NCBI RefSeq assembly: GCF_030315685.1
Contig: NZ_JASXSI010000007.1
Span: 124,001-188,000, forward strand
Source: Gordonia sp. ABSL11-1
GTDB taxonomy: Bacteria > Actinomycetota > Actinomycetes > Mycobacteriales > Mycobacteriaceae
Reading direction: 5' to 3'
Length of the DNA: 64,000 bases
Of this stretch, positions 8,700 through 17,484 are shown one piece after another (position 1 is the first letter of the stretch; each line of letters begins with the position of its first letter). A program made the translations under genes and the position numbers. The notes beneath the pieces are model-generated. The model searched no databases, was not told where the DNA came from, and was given only the letters and a program-made list of their open reading frames with translations.

Positions 8700-9771
8700 G
8701 AACCCCTCGGTGCAGGCGGTCGTCCTCGTGGGCGGGAAGGGCACGCGCCTGCGCCCGCTGACGCTGTCGGCACCGAAACCGATGTTGCCGACCGCGGGAG
8801 TCCCGTTCCTGACCCATCTGCTGTCGCGGATCAAGGCTGCCGGCATCGACGACGTCGTCCTCGGCACCTCGTTCCAGGCGCCGGTGTTCTCCGAGTACTA
8901 CGGGGACGGCTCGAAACTCGGCCTCTCGCTGCGCTATGTGACCGAACCGGAACCCCTCGGCACCGGCGGCGGGATCCGGAACGTCCTCGACGAACTGACC
9001 TCGGACACCGTCCTCGTCTTCAACGGCGACGTGCTCGGTGGGACCGACGTCCGCGAGGTCCTCGACGCACACCACAGCAGCGGCGCCGACGTCACGCTCC
9101 ATCTGGTGCCGGTCAGCGATCCGCGCGCTTTCGGCTGCGTACCGACCGACGAGAACGGACGGGTCACGGCGTTTTTGGAGAAGACCCAGGACCCGCCCAC
9201 CGACCAGATCAACGCGGGCACCTATGTGTTCCGCCGGTCGATCATCGAGGAGATCCCGGCCGGCCGCGCGGTGTCCGTCGAGCGCGAGGTGTTCCCAAAG
9301 CTTCTGCAGGAGGGGCGCCACATCCACGGACACGTCGATCACGCCTACTGGCGCGACATGGGGACGCCCGAGGACTTCGTGCGCGGATCCGCCGACCTCG
9401 TCCGCGGCATCGCGCCGTCGCCGGCGCTCGGCGACCGTCGCGGTGAGTCGCTCGTGCACGACGGAGCCGGTGTCGCACCCGGCGCGGTCCTGATCGGCGG
9501 GACCGTCGTCGGACGCGGAGCCGAGATCGGCCCACGGGCGCGCCTCGACGGTGCCGTCATCTTCGACGGTGCCGTCGTGGAGGCGGGTGCGGTGGTCGAG
9601 CGCAGCATCGTCGGGTTCGGAGCCCGGATCGGACCGCGCGCCCTCATCCGCGACACCGTGATCGGTGACGGCGCCGACGTCGGTGCGCGATGCGAACTGC
9701 TGCGCGGAGCCCGGGTCTGGCCCGGAGTCCAGGTGCCCGACAACGGAATCCGCTTCTCCACCGACGTCTGA
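8689..9771 (+). CDS. manB: Mannose-1-phosphate guanylyltransferase
   Basis: A nucleotidyltransferase of 360 residues, matching the M. tuberculosis protein encoded after wbbL (Rv3264c, ManB). It makes GDP-mannose for lipomannan, lipoarabinomannan and glycolipids. The N-terminal pyrophosphorylase signature GGKGTRLRPLT and the KPMLP segment are present, followed by a C-terminal left-handed beta-helix of hexapeptide repeats from about residue 265. The GTG at 8689 is supported by a perfect AGGAGG at 8677-8682 with a 6-nt spacer. It is the last gene of the rmlD-wbbL-manB unit. Confidence 0.93.
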   Translation: MANENPSVQAVVLVGGKGTRLRPLTLSAPKPMLPTAGVPFLTHLLSRIKAAGIDDVVLGTSFQAPVFSEYYGDGSKLGLSLRYVTEPEPLGTGGGIRNVLDELTSDTVLVFNGDVLGGTDVREVLDAHHSSGADVTLHLVPVSDPRAFGCVPTDENGRVTAFLEKTQDPPTDQINAGTYVFRRSIIEEIPAGRAVSVEREVFPKLLQEGRHIHGHVDHAYWRDMGTPEDFVRGSADLVRGIAPSPALGDRRGESLVHDGAGVAPGAVLIGGTVVGRGAEIGPRARLDGAVIFDGAVVEAGAVVERSIVGFGARIGPRALIRDTVIGDGADVGARCELLRGARVWPGVQVPDNGIRFSTDV

Positions 9772-9834
9772 GCCGGGTCGGAGTACCGGCGTCGGACATC
9801 GCAGTCGGGATGCTCGGCGGCGGGAGGCGCGTGG

Positions 9835-10503
9835 TCAGCGGGCCTTGGCCGCCGCCAGCACGCCTGCGCCGAGCGGGATGACCACGGGCAGCAGTTGCTC
9901 GTCGTCGGCGATCAGCAGGGCGGCCTCACGGGCCGCGGCGGCCGGCGGATCGGTTCGTGACGGATCGGCGACGGCGCCGTCGGCGGTGGCGTTGTGGACG
10001 ACGAGAACTCCACCTGGACGCAGGATCCGGATCGCCTCGACGACATGGCGGGGGTGATCGATGAGCGGGCCGTCGACGAGGACGAGGTCGTAGGACTCGT
10101 CGGCCAGACGTGGCAGCACCTCCGTCGGATAGCCGTTGATCAGCCGGGTCCGGCCGGGCGCGATCTCGGCTCCGGCGAACGACTGGCGGGCCGCTCGATG
10201 ATGCTCCGACTCGGGATCGATGGTGGTCAGCACGCCGTCGTCGGACATGCCGTTGAGGAGCCACAGGCCGCTCACGCCGGCGCCGGTACCGATCTCCACG
10301 GCGGCGTGGGCATCGCACGAGCGGGCGAGCAGCGCGAGGAGGGCGCCCACGGCGGGCGCGACGGCCGGCGCACCGAGTTCCTCGGCACGGCCGCGGGCGG
10401 CCAGCAGCGCGTCGTCCTCGACGATCGCCGATTCCGCATAGTCGATGAGTGCGCTCCCGCCGGGCGCACCGGTGTCGGGGGAATCGCCTGATGAGTCGGT
10501 CAC
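9835..10503 (-). CDS. O-methyltransferase (Rv1220c-like)
   Basis: A class I SAM-dependent O-methyltransferase of 222 residues, of the type related to catechol O-methyltransferases. The SAM-binding motif EIGTGAGVSG is near residue 90, followed by TIDPESEH and LVLVDGPL (metal and catalytic acidic residues). The substrate is unknown. It is divergent from sigE, the same arrangement as Rv1220c/sigE in M. tuberculosis (from memory). The GTG start at 10503 has TAACCT 6 nt upstream, consistent with a leaderless mRNA. It converges with manB. Confidence 0.9.
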   Translation of the reverse strand: MTDSSGDSPDTGAPGGSALIDYAESAIVEDDALLAARGRAEELGAPAVAPAVGALLALLARSCDAHAAVEIGTGAGVSGLWLLNGMSDDGVLTTIDPESEHHRAARQSFAGAEIAPGRTRLINGYPTEVLPRLADESYDLVLVDGPLIDHPRHVVEAIRILRPGGVLVVHNATADGAVADPSRTDPPAAAAREAALLIADDEQLLPVVIPLGAGVLAAAKAR

Positions 10504-10509
10504 CCCCCG

Positions 10510-10515
10510 AGGTTA
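10510..10515 (-). promoter_or_regulatory. -10 element of the O-methyltransferase gene
   Basis: TAACCT on the minus strand ends 6 nt before the GTG at 10503. It fits a leaderless promoter. Confidence 0.4.
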
Positions 10516-10731
10516 TGTCCCGCCGTCGGCGATTGTGTGCGCGGCGCGCCACCGGCGGCGAAGTCGACGGCAGAAGTCGGAGGTCAGGTGGGTTCGACGG
10601 CCGGTCAGACTTCCTCAGCGAAACCTCAGGACACTCACACGGCGACCACACCACGATAGGAGAGGGTTCTACTAGCGCACCAACGCACTCGTGGGACGGG
10701 CGACCCTCGCCCACGGAGCCGCCGGGAGTGC

Positions 10732-10760
10732 GGGAATAGACTGCCGGTACACGTGGTTTA
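10732..10760 (+). promoter_or_regulatory. Candidate ECF-type promoter of sigE
   Basis: GGGAAT at 10732-10737 and GTTTA at 10756-10760 are separated by 18 nt, matching the GGAA/GTT pattern of SigE- and SigH-type promoters. It would start transcription near 10766, which excludes the GTG at 10753 as the start codon of sigE. The rest of the 315-nt gap 10504-10818 holds the divergent -10 of the methyltransferase and nothing else I can name. Confidence 0.45.
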
Positions 10761-10818
10761 CCATCGTGAACATCCGTCATCCGACGTGATGTCCGGGGAA
10801 GGGAACTGGCCACCAACG

Positions 10819-11430
10819 ATGACCGATCCTCAGGGGTCTGCAGAAGTCGTCCCGTCCGGGACCGCCGGATTCGACGCCACCGGTGATGACAACCTCATGC
10901 CGACGTGGGACGAACTCGTGCGCGAGCACGCCGACCGCGTCTACCGGCTGGCCTACCGCCTGTCCGGCAACCAGCACGACGCCGAGGACCTGACCCAGGA
11001 GACCTTCATCCGGGTGTTCCGGTCGCTCAAGAACTACAAGCCGGGCACTTTCGAGGGCTGGCTGCACCGCATCACCACCAACCTCTTTCTCGACATGGTC
11101 CGTCGGCGCAGCAAGATCCGCATGGAGGCGCTGCCCGAGGAGTACGACCGCGTGCCCGCCGACACCCCGGATCCACAGCAGATCTTCCACGACGCGAACC
11201 TCGATCCCGATCTGCAGGAGGCGCTCGACGCCCTTCCGCCGGAGTTCCGCGCGGCGGTCGTGCTCTGCGACATCGAGGGACTGTCCTACGAGGAGATATC
11301 GGCGACGCTGGGCGTGAAGCTGGGCACCGTCCGCAGCCGCATCCACCGCGGTCGCCAGACGATCCGCGATCACCTCACCGCCCGTGGTCACACGGGCAGC
11401 CGCTCGGTCGCCGTCGGCACCGTCGGCTAG
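10819..11430 (+). CDS. sigE: ECF RNA polymerase sigma factor SigE
   Basis: SigE directs the envelope and oxidative stress response. About 203 residues: the sigma-2 region has [17 protein letters not shown] and TQETFIRVF, and the sigma-4 helix-turn-helix has [16 protein letters not shown]. It is very similar in sequence to mycobacterial SigE. Starts at 10753 (GTG), 10789 (ATG) and 10819 (ATG) are in frame; the codons between 10753 and 10818 are poor in G/C at third positions, unlike the gene, and a promoter-like element overlaps the first, so I favour 10819. GGGAAGGGAA lies upstream with a long spacer. It is followed by rseA, its anti-sigma factor. Confidence 0.95.
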   Translation: MTDPQGSAEVVPSGTAGFDATGDDNLMPTWDELVREHADRVYRLAYRLSGNQHDAEDLTQETFIRVFRSLKNYKPGTFEGWLHRITTNLFLDMVRRRSKIRMEALPEEYDRVPADTPDPQQIFHDANLDPDLQEALDALPPEFRAAVVLCDIEGLSYEEISATLGVKLGTVRSRIHRGRQTIRDHLTARGHTGSRSVAVGTVG

Positions 11431-11442
11431 ATCCTCACGGCC

Positions 11443-11471
11443 GGGAACCCCGGGCGTTCGGGCTTCGTTAT
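11443..11471 (+). promoter_or_regulatory. Candidate ECF-type promoter of rseA-htrA-tatB
   Basis: GGGAAC at 11443-11448 and CGTTAT at 11466-11471 are separated by 17 nt, a strong match to the SigE/SigH promoter pattern. It lies in the 174-nt gap between sigE and rseA, so SigE could drive its own anti-sigma factor and the protease. A short CCGGG/CCCGG hairpin overlaps the -35 part. Confidence 0.5.
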
Positions 11472-11604
11472 CACCTTCGGATAGGCTGGGTGGCCGCGCT
11501 CGACTGCGGTGCGAGAAGCACATCCGCCGACAGCGCAGTAGCGTGGAACGGGACTCGAGACAACGGCCGGAGCAGACCGTTGCGGTGGAAGAGGTGAGCG
11601 TCAG

Positions 11605-12222
11605 ATGGAGATGAACCGAGGTCGACCCACCTCGGGGCAGCAGGCCGACAGCCCGCTACCCATGTCGAATCTCCGCCGCAGACGCCGTTCCGCGTGGAAT
11701 CCCGCGACCTGGTCACCGGTGACCGCGTCCTTCGCGCCGAATCGCACCTACCGCGCGCCGGGAACGCCCGGCGGACGCCGTTTCGCCTCGACCGAGCACC
11801 TCGCGTCGGAGGCCGTGGCAGCTTTCGTCGACGGTGAACTCGGCATGACCGCGCACATGCGCGCCACCCAACATCTCGCGCACTGCCCCGAGTGCATGTC
11901 GGCGGTCGACGCACAGATCGCGGCGCGCACCCGACTCCGTTCCGCCGGCGACGTCTCGATTCCCGCCGGACTGCTCGGACAGCTGAGCCAGATCCCCACC
12001 CGCGAGATCGACCTCACCGGTGTGTCCGGTGAGGCGGAGACCGATCCCCAGCCGGCGGTGGCCCCGTGGGACCGCGACGGGTCCACCAGCCCGATGGCGG
12101 CCCCGGGATTCCCGGTCGCCGGTATTCCCGCAGATCGGACCCGGAGAACCGGCGCACCCGAGGCGGATCGCGATGGACAAGAGAGTACGAGGGCACGGAT
12201 GAGTCGCTGGCGGGGCCGCTGA
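11605..12222 (+). CDS. rseA: Anti-sigma-E factor RseA
   Basis: A zinc-binding anti-sigma domain protein of 205 residues that would hold SigE inactive. The ZAS signature is near residues 91-97, with His and two Cys in HLAHCPEC; upstream is the typical VAAFVDGELG helix. There is no transmembrane segment, so it is cytosolic, as in M. tuberculosis, where it is removed by phosphorylation and Clp proteolysis (family knowledge). A basic N-terminal region of about 60 residues and a proline-rich tail flank the domain. It lies between sigE and htrA and is preceded by its own ECF-type promoter. Confidence 0.88.
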   Translation: MEMNRGRPTSGQQADSPLPMSNLRRRRRSAWNPATWSPVTASFAPNRTYRAPGTPGGRRFASTEHLASEAVAAFVDGELGMTAHMRATQHLAHCPECMSAVDAQIAARTRLRSAGDVSIPAGLLGQLSQIPTREIDLTGVSGEAETDPQPAVAPWDRDGSTSPMAAPGFPVAGIPADRTRRTGAPEADRDGQESTRARMSRWRGR

Positions 12223-12225
12223 CAG

Positions 12226-13806
12226 GTGGACCACACAGGGGAGAGCGAACTCGACCGCATGACCGACGCCGCCGAGGACACCGCGACCGGTGAGTCCGGC
12301 GGCGCCGTCGCGTCCGGCGACGACCACGCAGCGGCTGACCAGGGGGCCGGCGGCGACGGGGACCGGGATCGCCGGCACGACGCCGGGCGCGTCCGCCACA
12401 CCGCCTTCTCACCGGAGACCGTCGCGGTGTTCGGCAGGCCCGCCGGGGTCCACGGGTCGTTCGCGCAGACCTCCGAGTCCACCGATCGTCCCGCGCCCGA
12501 GGTGTCCGCCCCGGATCCGGTGCTCGCCGAGGCATTCGGTCGGCCCTCCGGCGAAACCGAGACACTCCAACGCGATCCGCTCGCGGCCTACGGTGAGCCG
12601 GGTGGTGCCCCGTCGCCCCCCGACCCGTGGCGCGACCCGGAGAGCGTCGCCGCGATGTCGGGCCCGGCGCTGGCCCGGCCGACGATCGCCGAGCCCACCG
12701 AATCCGGCCCGAAACTGGGTATCCAGGACGTGCTCTTCGGCAAACGCGTCAGCTGGCACGCTCTCGCCACCCTCGCGGTCCTCGCCGTGCTTGTCGGGGT
12801 GTTCGGCGGGCTGATCGGACGCTGGACCGCCGAGGTGGTGTCCCCACTCAACTCCGACTCGGTGCAGCTCTCCACCGGCGAGCAGACGAACGGCGATGCC
12901 AAGTCGCCGGTCGCCGGTGTGGCACGCGCCGTGGAGAAGTCGGTCGTCGCACTCGATGTCCGCACCTCCAGCTCGGTCGGTACCGGATCGGGCTTCGTCA
13001 TCGACAAGGGCGGCTACATCGTCACCAACAACCACGTCATCGCGATGGCCGCCAACGACCGCAACGCCAAACTCGAAGCCGTCTTCTTCGACCGCAAACG
13101 GGTACCGGCCCGGATCGTCGGACGCGACACGAAAACCGACCTCGCCGTCGTGAAAGTCGACAACGTCGACAATCTGACGGTGTCCAAGCTCGGGAACTCC
13201 GACGATCTCCAGATCGGCCAGGAGGTCATCGCCTTCGGGTCTCCACTGGGACTGGACCGCACCGTCACCAGTGGCATCGTCAGTGCGCTGCATCGGCCGG
13301 TCCCACTGCGGCCCGACGCCGAATCCGACACCGACGCGGTCATCGACGCCATCCAGACCGACGCTGCGATCAACCCCGGCAACTCCGGTGGCCCGCTCGT
13401 CGACGACGAGGCGCAGGTGGTCGGTATCAACACCGCGGGGCTCGTCCCGGGCGGCGGATCGATCGGCCTGGGCTTCGCGATCCCGATCAACCAGGTCGTG
13501 CCCATCGCCCAGACACTCATCCGCAACGGCACGGTGAACCATCCGCAGATCGGCGTGAACGCGAGTTCGGTGCGCAACGACCGCGTGCTCGGCGCCCAGG
13601 TGCGCAACGTCGTGGCCGGTGGCCCGGCCGATCGCGCCGGTGTCCGCGAGGACGATGTCATCACCTCGTTCGACGGGCGCACCATCGAGAGCGCCGATGA
13701 ATTGACGGTCGCCGTCCGGACGGCGAAGATCGACGGCAAGGTCGGATTCACCTACTGGCGAGACGGCCGCACGTTCAGCGGGACGATCATGCCGGCCAGT
13801 GACTGA
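12226..13806 (+). CDS. htrA: HtrA-family serine protease
   Basis: A membrane-anchored DegP/HtrA protease of 526 residues. The first ~170 residues are cytosolic, acidic and disordered; one transmembrane helix follows ([18 protein letters not shown]). The trypsin-like domain shows the triad: His in TNNHVIA, Asp in TDLAVVKV and Ser in GNSGGPL. A single PDZ domain is at the C-terminus ([16 protein letters not shown]). It acts in the periplasm-like space on misfolded proteins under SigE stress. The GTG at 12226 starts 3 nt after the rseA stop; ATG 12259 is an alternative. Codon use between them looks coding, so I kept the longer form. Confidence 0.93.
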   Translation: MDHTGESELDRMTDAAEDTATGESGGAVASGDDHAAADQGAGGDGDRDRRHDAGRVRHTAFSPETVAVFGRPAGVHGSFAQTSESTDRPAPEVSAPDPVLAEAFGRPSGETETLQRDPLAAYGEPGGAPSPPDPWRDPESVAAMSGPALARPTIAEPTESGPKLGIQDVLFGKRVSWHALATLAVLAVLVGVFGGLIGRWTAEVVSPLNSDSVQLSTGEQTNGDAKSPVAGVARAVEKSVVALDVRTSSSVGTGSGFVIDKGGYIVTNNHVIAMAANDRNAKLEAVFFDRKRVPARIVGRDTKTDLAVVKVDNVDNLTVSKLGNSDDLQIGQEVIAFGSPLGLDRTVTSGIVSALHRPVPLRPDAESDTDAVIDAIQTDAAINPGNSGGPLVDDEAQVVGINTAGLVPGGGSIGLGFAIPINQVVPIAQTLIRNGTVNHPQIGVNASSVRNDRVLGAQVRNVVAGGPADRAGVREDDVITSFDGRTIESADELTVAVRTAKIDGKVGFTYWRDGRTFSGTIMPASD

Positions 13807-13823
13807 CAGCGGGGGATGAGGCG

Positions 13824-14285
13824 ATGTTCAGCAGTATCGGTTGGGGTGAGATCGTCGTCCTGCTTGCGGCCGGACTGATCATCCTCGGACCGGATCGCCT
13901 GCCCGGTGCCGTCTCCTGGACGATGAAGTCGCTCCGGCAGGTGCGCGACTATGCGACCGGGGCCACCAACCAGCTCAAGGACGAGCTCGGTTCCGACTTC
14001 GACGAACTGCGCAAACCGCTGTCGGAGCTCAACGAACTGCGGGGGATGACCCCGCGTGCCGTGGTCACCAGACATCTTCTCGACGGCGATGACTCGGTCT
14101 TCAAGCTCGGACTGGGTCCGACGACCGTCGACCGCAACACCACGGATACCCCGGAGATCAAGCCGGTGTCGGCGCCCCTGCCGGGGCCGGCCGATCAGGC
14201 CTCCGACGCCGCGGCGGACCGGTCGTCGGAGGCGCCGGACACGACGTCGACGAAACGTAGCATCAGCGACTGGGACGCCACCTGA
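13824..14285 (+). CDS. tatB: Sec-independent translocase subunit TatB
   Basis: TatB is the receptor component of the twin-arginine translocon. The protein has 153 residues: a short N-terminal membrane helix (about 5-21, [18 protein letters not shown]) followed by PDRLPGAV and an amphipathic helix with many charged residues (residues 30-70), then a disordered Pro/Asp/Ser tail. The sequence and its position just after htrA match Rv1224 of M. tuberculosis (from memory). It starts 17 nt after htrA and probably belongs to the rseA-htrA-tatB transcript. It converges with mrp. Confidence 0.93.
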   Translation: MFSSIGWGEIVVLLAAGLIILGPDRLPGAVSWTMKSLRQVRDYATGATNQLKDELGSDFDELRKPLSELNELRGMTPRAVVTRHLLDGDDSVFKLGLGPTTVDRNTTDTPEIKPVSAPLPGPADQASDAAADRSSEAPDTTSTKRSISDWDAT

Positions 14286-14301
14286 CCCGTTGCGTCTGAC
14301 A

Positions 14302-15447
14302 TCAGTCGTGACGCGTGGTGTCGATGCCGAGGCTCATACCGGCGAGCCCCCGACGACGTACCGCCAGCTTCTCCGCGATCGCGCGCAGCGCCGACCCGGC
14401 CGCCGACTCCGGCTCCGACAACACGACCGGCACGCCCGCGTCACCGCCTTCGCGCAGCGTCGTCTCCAGCGGCACCTGCCCGAGCAGTTGGACCGGCGCG
14501 CCGACGGCCTGCGTCAGCCGCTCGGCGACCTTCGCGCCGCCCCCGGAGCCGAACGGCTCCATCCGCGAGCCATCGGGCAGTTCCATCCACGACATGTTCT
14601 CGACGACCCCGAGGATCTTCTGCCGGGTCTGCAGTGCGATCGCACCGGCCCGCTCGGCGACCTCCGCCGCCGCCTGCTGCGGGGTGGTCACGACGAGGAT
14701 CTCGGCGCCCGGGATGAGCTGCGCGATCGAGATCGCGACGTCGCCCGTGCCGGGCGGTAGGTCGAGGAGCAGGACGTCGAGGTCCCCCCAGTAGACGTCG
14801 GCCAAGAATTGCTGCAGCGCGCGGTGCAGCATCGGGCCGCGCCAGGTCACCGGGGTGTTGCCGTCGGTGAACTGCCCGATCGAGATGAACCGCACCCCGT
14901 GGCTCATCGGCGGCATGATCATCCGCTCGACCTGGGTGGGCTTGGCATCGCTGCCCAGCATGCGCGGAACCGAGTGTCCGTAGATGTCGGCGTCGAGCAC
15001 CCCCACGGTCAGCCCACGCTCGGCGAGCGCGGTCGCCAGATTGACCGTCACGCTCGACTTGCCGACGCCGCCCTTGCCCGACGCGACGGCATAGACGCGG
15101 GTCAGCGACCCCGGCTGGGCGAACGGGATGACCGGTTCGGCCTTGTCGCCGCGCAACTTCTTGCGGAGTTCGGTGCGTTGGTCGTCGTCCATCACGTCGA
15201 GGTCGACGGAGATCTGGCCGACGCCGGGCACGTCGGCGACGGCACGTTCCACGCGGCCGGTGATCTCGGTGCGCATGGGACAGCCGGAGGTGGTCAGGTA
15301 GATGGTGACGTCGACGCTGGCGTCGTCCTGGACGCCGATCGACTTCACCATGCCCAGGTCGGTGATCGGTTTGCCGATCTCGGGATCGTTCACCTTGCTG
15401 AGCGCAGCACGGATCGCCGATTCGGTGGGTACAACTCCGGTAGTCAT
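14302..15447 (-). CDS. mrp: Mrp/NBP35-family iron-sulfur carrier ATPase
   Basis: A P-loop protein of 381 residues that carries [4Fe-4S] clusters to target proteins. An N-terminal MIP18-like domain (residues 1-95, with DPEIGKPITDLGMVK and TSGCPMR) precedes the ATPase with the deviant Walker A GKGGVGKSS. The C-terminal CxxC often found in this family is not seen. Starting at the ATG at 15447 is supported by TAAGCT 8 nt upstream (leaderless); the upstream ATG at 15477 lies in the promoter region. Confidence 0.93.
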   Translation of the reverse strand: MTTGVVPTESAIRAALSKVNDPEIGKPITDLGMVKSIGVQDDASVDVTIYLTTSGCPMRTEITGRVERAVADVPGVGQISVDLDVMDDDQRTELRKKLRGDKAEPVIPFAQPGSLTRVYAVASGKGGVGKSSVTVNLATALAERGLTVGVLDADIYGHSVPRMLGSDAKPTQVERMIMPPMSHGVRFISIGQFTDGNTPVTWRGPMLHRALQQFLADVYWGDLDVLLLDLPPGTGDVAISIAQLIPGAEILVVTTPQQAAAEVAERAGAIALQTRQKILGVVENMSWMELPDGSRMEPFGSGGGAKVAERLTQAVGAPVQLLGQVPLETTLREGGDAGVPVVLSEPESAAGSALRAIAEKLAVRRRGLAGMSLGIDTTRHD

Positions 15448-15455
15448 CGTTTCCC

Positions 15456-15461
15456 AGCTTA
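15456..15461 (-). promoter_or_regulatory. -10 element of mrp
   Basis: TAAGCT on the minus strand ends 8 nt before the ATG at 15447, in the position expected for a leaderless mRNA. Confidence 0.4.
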
Positions 15462-15536
15462 ACCGCCGTGACGACACGGTCCGCCGCCCGGCACCGACGG
15501 TGCGGGCCGCGACGGGCGGGAGGCCGACGGGCGGAC

Positions 15537-16766
15537 TCAGCGCGGCGCGGTCGTGGTCGGGGTACGCGCCCCCGGGGCCTGCTCAGTCGGGGTGGCCGGT
15601 GCCTTCTCGGGCGCGACCCGGGTGGGCGCCTGCGTCGGCGCGGGGCGTTGCTGTGGCGGCAGCAACTGCGGCGGGATGAGGTTCGGCGGCAGACACAGTG
15701 CGCCGATGCACGTCTCCGGCGGCGGGGTGGTGGAGGAGCTCTCCGGCGACGACGGCGAGGACGAACTCTCACCCGGCTTGGGGGTGGAGGGCTTGCTGCT
15801 CGACGACTTGCTCGCCGTGCGCTTGGGCTCCGGGATCGGGTTGGTCGGCATGACCCCGGTCGCATACGCGCCTGCCCAGCCCAGCACGTTCGCGACGTAC
15901 TCCATCGAGTGGTTGTAGCGGAGCACCGCCGCCACCTTGTTCTTCTCCGTCATGATGTCGGTGACCCCGGCACACAGGTACCGCCCCGCCGAATAGGTCG
16001 CGTCGAACACGTTGTTGGGATCCGCCTTGCCGTCACCGTTGGCGTCGGTGCCCCAGCTCGCCCACGTGCTCGGGATGAACTGCATCGGACCCATGGCCCG
16101 GTCGTGGGCGCCGTCGCCGTCGATCCGGCCGCCGTCGGTGTCGCGGATGACCGCATTGCCGGCCAACGAGCCGTCGAGGACCGGTCCGGCGATGGGGTTG
16201 ATCGTGGTGCCGTACTGGTCGACGGACCCGTTGGAGGCGTGGTTTGACTCGATCCGGCCGATGCCGGCGAGCAGGAACCACGGCAGCTTGCACTGGGGGC
16301 TCTCGGCGCCGACGCGATTGGCCGCGAGCTTGTAGGCCTGGAGCACGACACCCGGGATGCCGAGCGGACCCGATGGGAGATCGGCGGCGATACGGAACTG
16401 TGGCAGCACGGTCGGCTCGACGACCGGCTTGGGCGGCGGGGCGAAACCGAGCAGGGTCACCGGGCCGCCCGGGACGATCTCGGCGGCCGCGACGGGAAGG
16501 GCGTCGCCGCCGGTCGCGGGAGCTGCTGTGATGGTCCCACCGGTGGCGCTCGACGTCGCGGCACCCAGCAGCATCGCGCCGACCAGGACGCCGCCCGCAC
16601 CGACGGACAACGCGCGGCGGGGGAGCCGTGTGCGACGCGGTCCCTGTGCGCGCCGGAGGAATCGCGGGCTCACCGGCCGGTCCCGGTCGGGGTCGGTCCG
16701 CACACGACCGATCGGCTCGACGTCGGATTCGACTGCCCGTCCACACGCACTCCGTTGCTCTGACAC
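15537..16766 (-). CDS. Secreted lytic transglycosylase (Rv1230c-like)
   Basis: An exported peptidoglycan-cleaving enzyme of about 409 residues. After a basic N-terminus comes a signal-anchor (about residues 45-70, ALSVGAGGVLVGAMLLGAA), then an SLT-type domain with the catalytic Glu in GIGRIESNH and the AMGPMQFIPSTW motif. The last ~120 residues are Ser/Pro/Thr-rich with a CIGALCLPP pair of Cys, like a wall-spanning linker. The GTG at 16766 is preceded by a GGGGGCGGA purine tract; a longer frame begins at 16907 inside the structured leader. Role: turnover of peptidoglycan during growth. Confidence 0.87.
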   Translation of the reverse strand: MSEQRSACGRAVESDVEPIGRVRTDPDRDRPVSPRFLRRAQGPRRTRLPRRALSVGAGGVLVGAMLLGAATSSATGGTITAAPATGGDALPVAAAEIVPGGPVTLLGFAPPPKPVVEPTVLPQFRIAADLPSGPLGIPGVVLQAYKLAANRVGAESPQCKLPWFLLAGIGRIESNHASNGSVDQYGTTINPIAGPVLDGSLAGNAVIRDTDGGRIDGDGAHDRAMGPMQFIPSTWASWGTDANGDGKADPNNVFDATYSAGRYLCAGVTDIMTEKNKVAAVLRYNHSMEYVANVLGWAGAYATGVMPTNPIPEPKRTASKSSSSKPSTPKPGESSSSPSSPESSSTTPPPETCIGALCLPPNLIPPQLLPPQQRPAPTQAPTRVAPEKAPATPTEQAPGARTPTTTAPR

Positions 16767-16801
16767 ACGACCATGTCCGCCCCCGAGATCTCGCGGATAA
16801 C

Positions 16802-16856
16802 CGTCGGACCTGCCCTGACAGGGCAACCCGGACACCAGCCTCCCGTGCGTCCGACG
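16802..16856 (-). ncRNA. Candidate structured 5' leader of the lytic transglycosylase
   Basis: On the minus strand, eight-base arms at 16849-16856 and 16802-16809 (CGTCGGAC/GTCCGACG) can close a domain. Inside is a hairpin with arms 16820-16825 and 16811-16816 (TGCCCT/AGGGCA). Downstream is a perfect CGAGATCTCG palindrome just before the start region. It does not match a riboswitch class that I can recognise; the ydaO core bases are absent. Confidence 0.35.
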
Positions 16857-16950
16857 TGTGACCCACCATACATATGGGACGACTGCCCCAATGCAGGAAC
16901 CCGACAATTCTTGACTACATGCATCTGATCGCCGGATGAACGACGATTCG

Positions 16951-17484
16951 TTACGACGGGCGCGTCACCTCGTCGTCGTCGTCCCCGACCGGCCGGTCGA
17001 GATCGTTCACGCGCAGCCGGTCGGTCAGCTCGGTGAGCAGGTCGTCGAACTCCTTGCGGAGATAGTCGCGCGTGACGGTGTCGCCGACGGCGAGGCGGAC
17101 CGCGGCGAGCTCGCGTGCGAGGAATTCGGTGTCGGCCTTGGTCTGCGCCGCGCGCATCCGATCCTCGTCGAGGGCGACCTTGTCCCGGTTCTCCTGACGG
17201 TTCTGCGCCAGCAGGATCAGCGGCGCGGCGTAGGCGGCCTGCGTCGAGAACGCGAGGTTGAGCAGGATGAACGGATACGGGTCCCAGCGCCAGGACACCG
17301 CGATGAGGTTGAGGGCCACCCACACGATCACGATGACCGTCTGGATCGCGAGGTAGCGTCCGGTGCCCAGGAAGCGGGCGATCCGTTCGGCGTAGACGCC
17401 GACGACGTCGGAGTCGAGGTTGAACGACAGCCGACGGTTCTGGCGGGGGGTGTCGAGTCGACGACCGGACTGCTCGGCGCTCAC
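16951..17484 (-). CDS. DUF1003 membrane protein (Rv1231c-like)
   Basis: A protein of 177 residues with two membrane helices (about residues 42-64 and 70-93) in the DUF1003 pattern, including the WRWDPYPFILLNLAFS motif at the loop and the QNRQ segment after it. The rest is a helical cytosolic tail rich in charged residues. The function of DUF1003 proteins is not established. Its GTG at 17484 overlaps the stop of the upstream MgtE-like gene (GTGA), so the two are translationally coupled, suggesting a shared role in ion homeostasis; this is inference from context. Confidence 0.85.
   Translation of the reverse strand: MSAEQSGRRLDTPRQNRRLSFNLDSDVVGVYAERIARFLGTGRYLAIQTVIVIVWVALNLIAVSWRWDPYPFILLNLAFSTQAAYAAPLILLAQNRQENRDKVALDEDRMRAAQTKADTEFLARELAAVRLAVGDTVTRDYLRKEFDDLLTELTDRLRVNDLDRPVGDDDDEVTRPS

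Noticed and set aside
10753..10818. Longer N-terminus of SigE starting at GTG 10753 or ATG 10789
   Set aside because: Third-position G/C is low in this stretch, and the ECF-type promoter would start transcription after 10753. Multiple starts remain possible, as known for mycobacterial SigE.
16767..16950. ydaO (c-di-AMP) riboswitch upstream of the lytic transglycosylase
   Set aside because: The gene type fits, but I could not find the conserved core bases; kept only as an unclassified structured leader.
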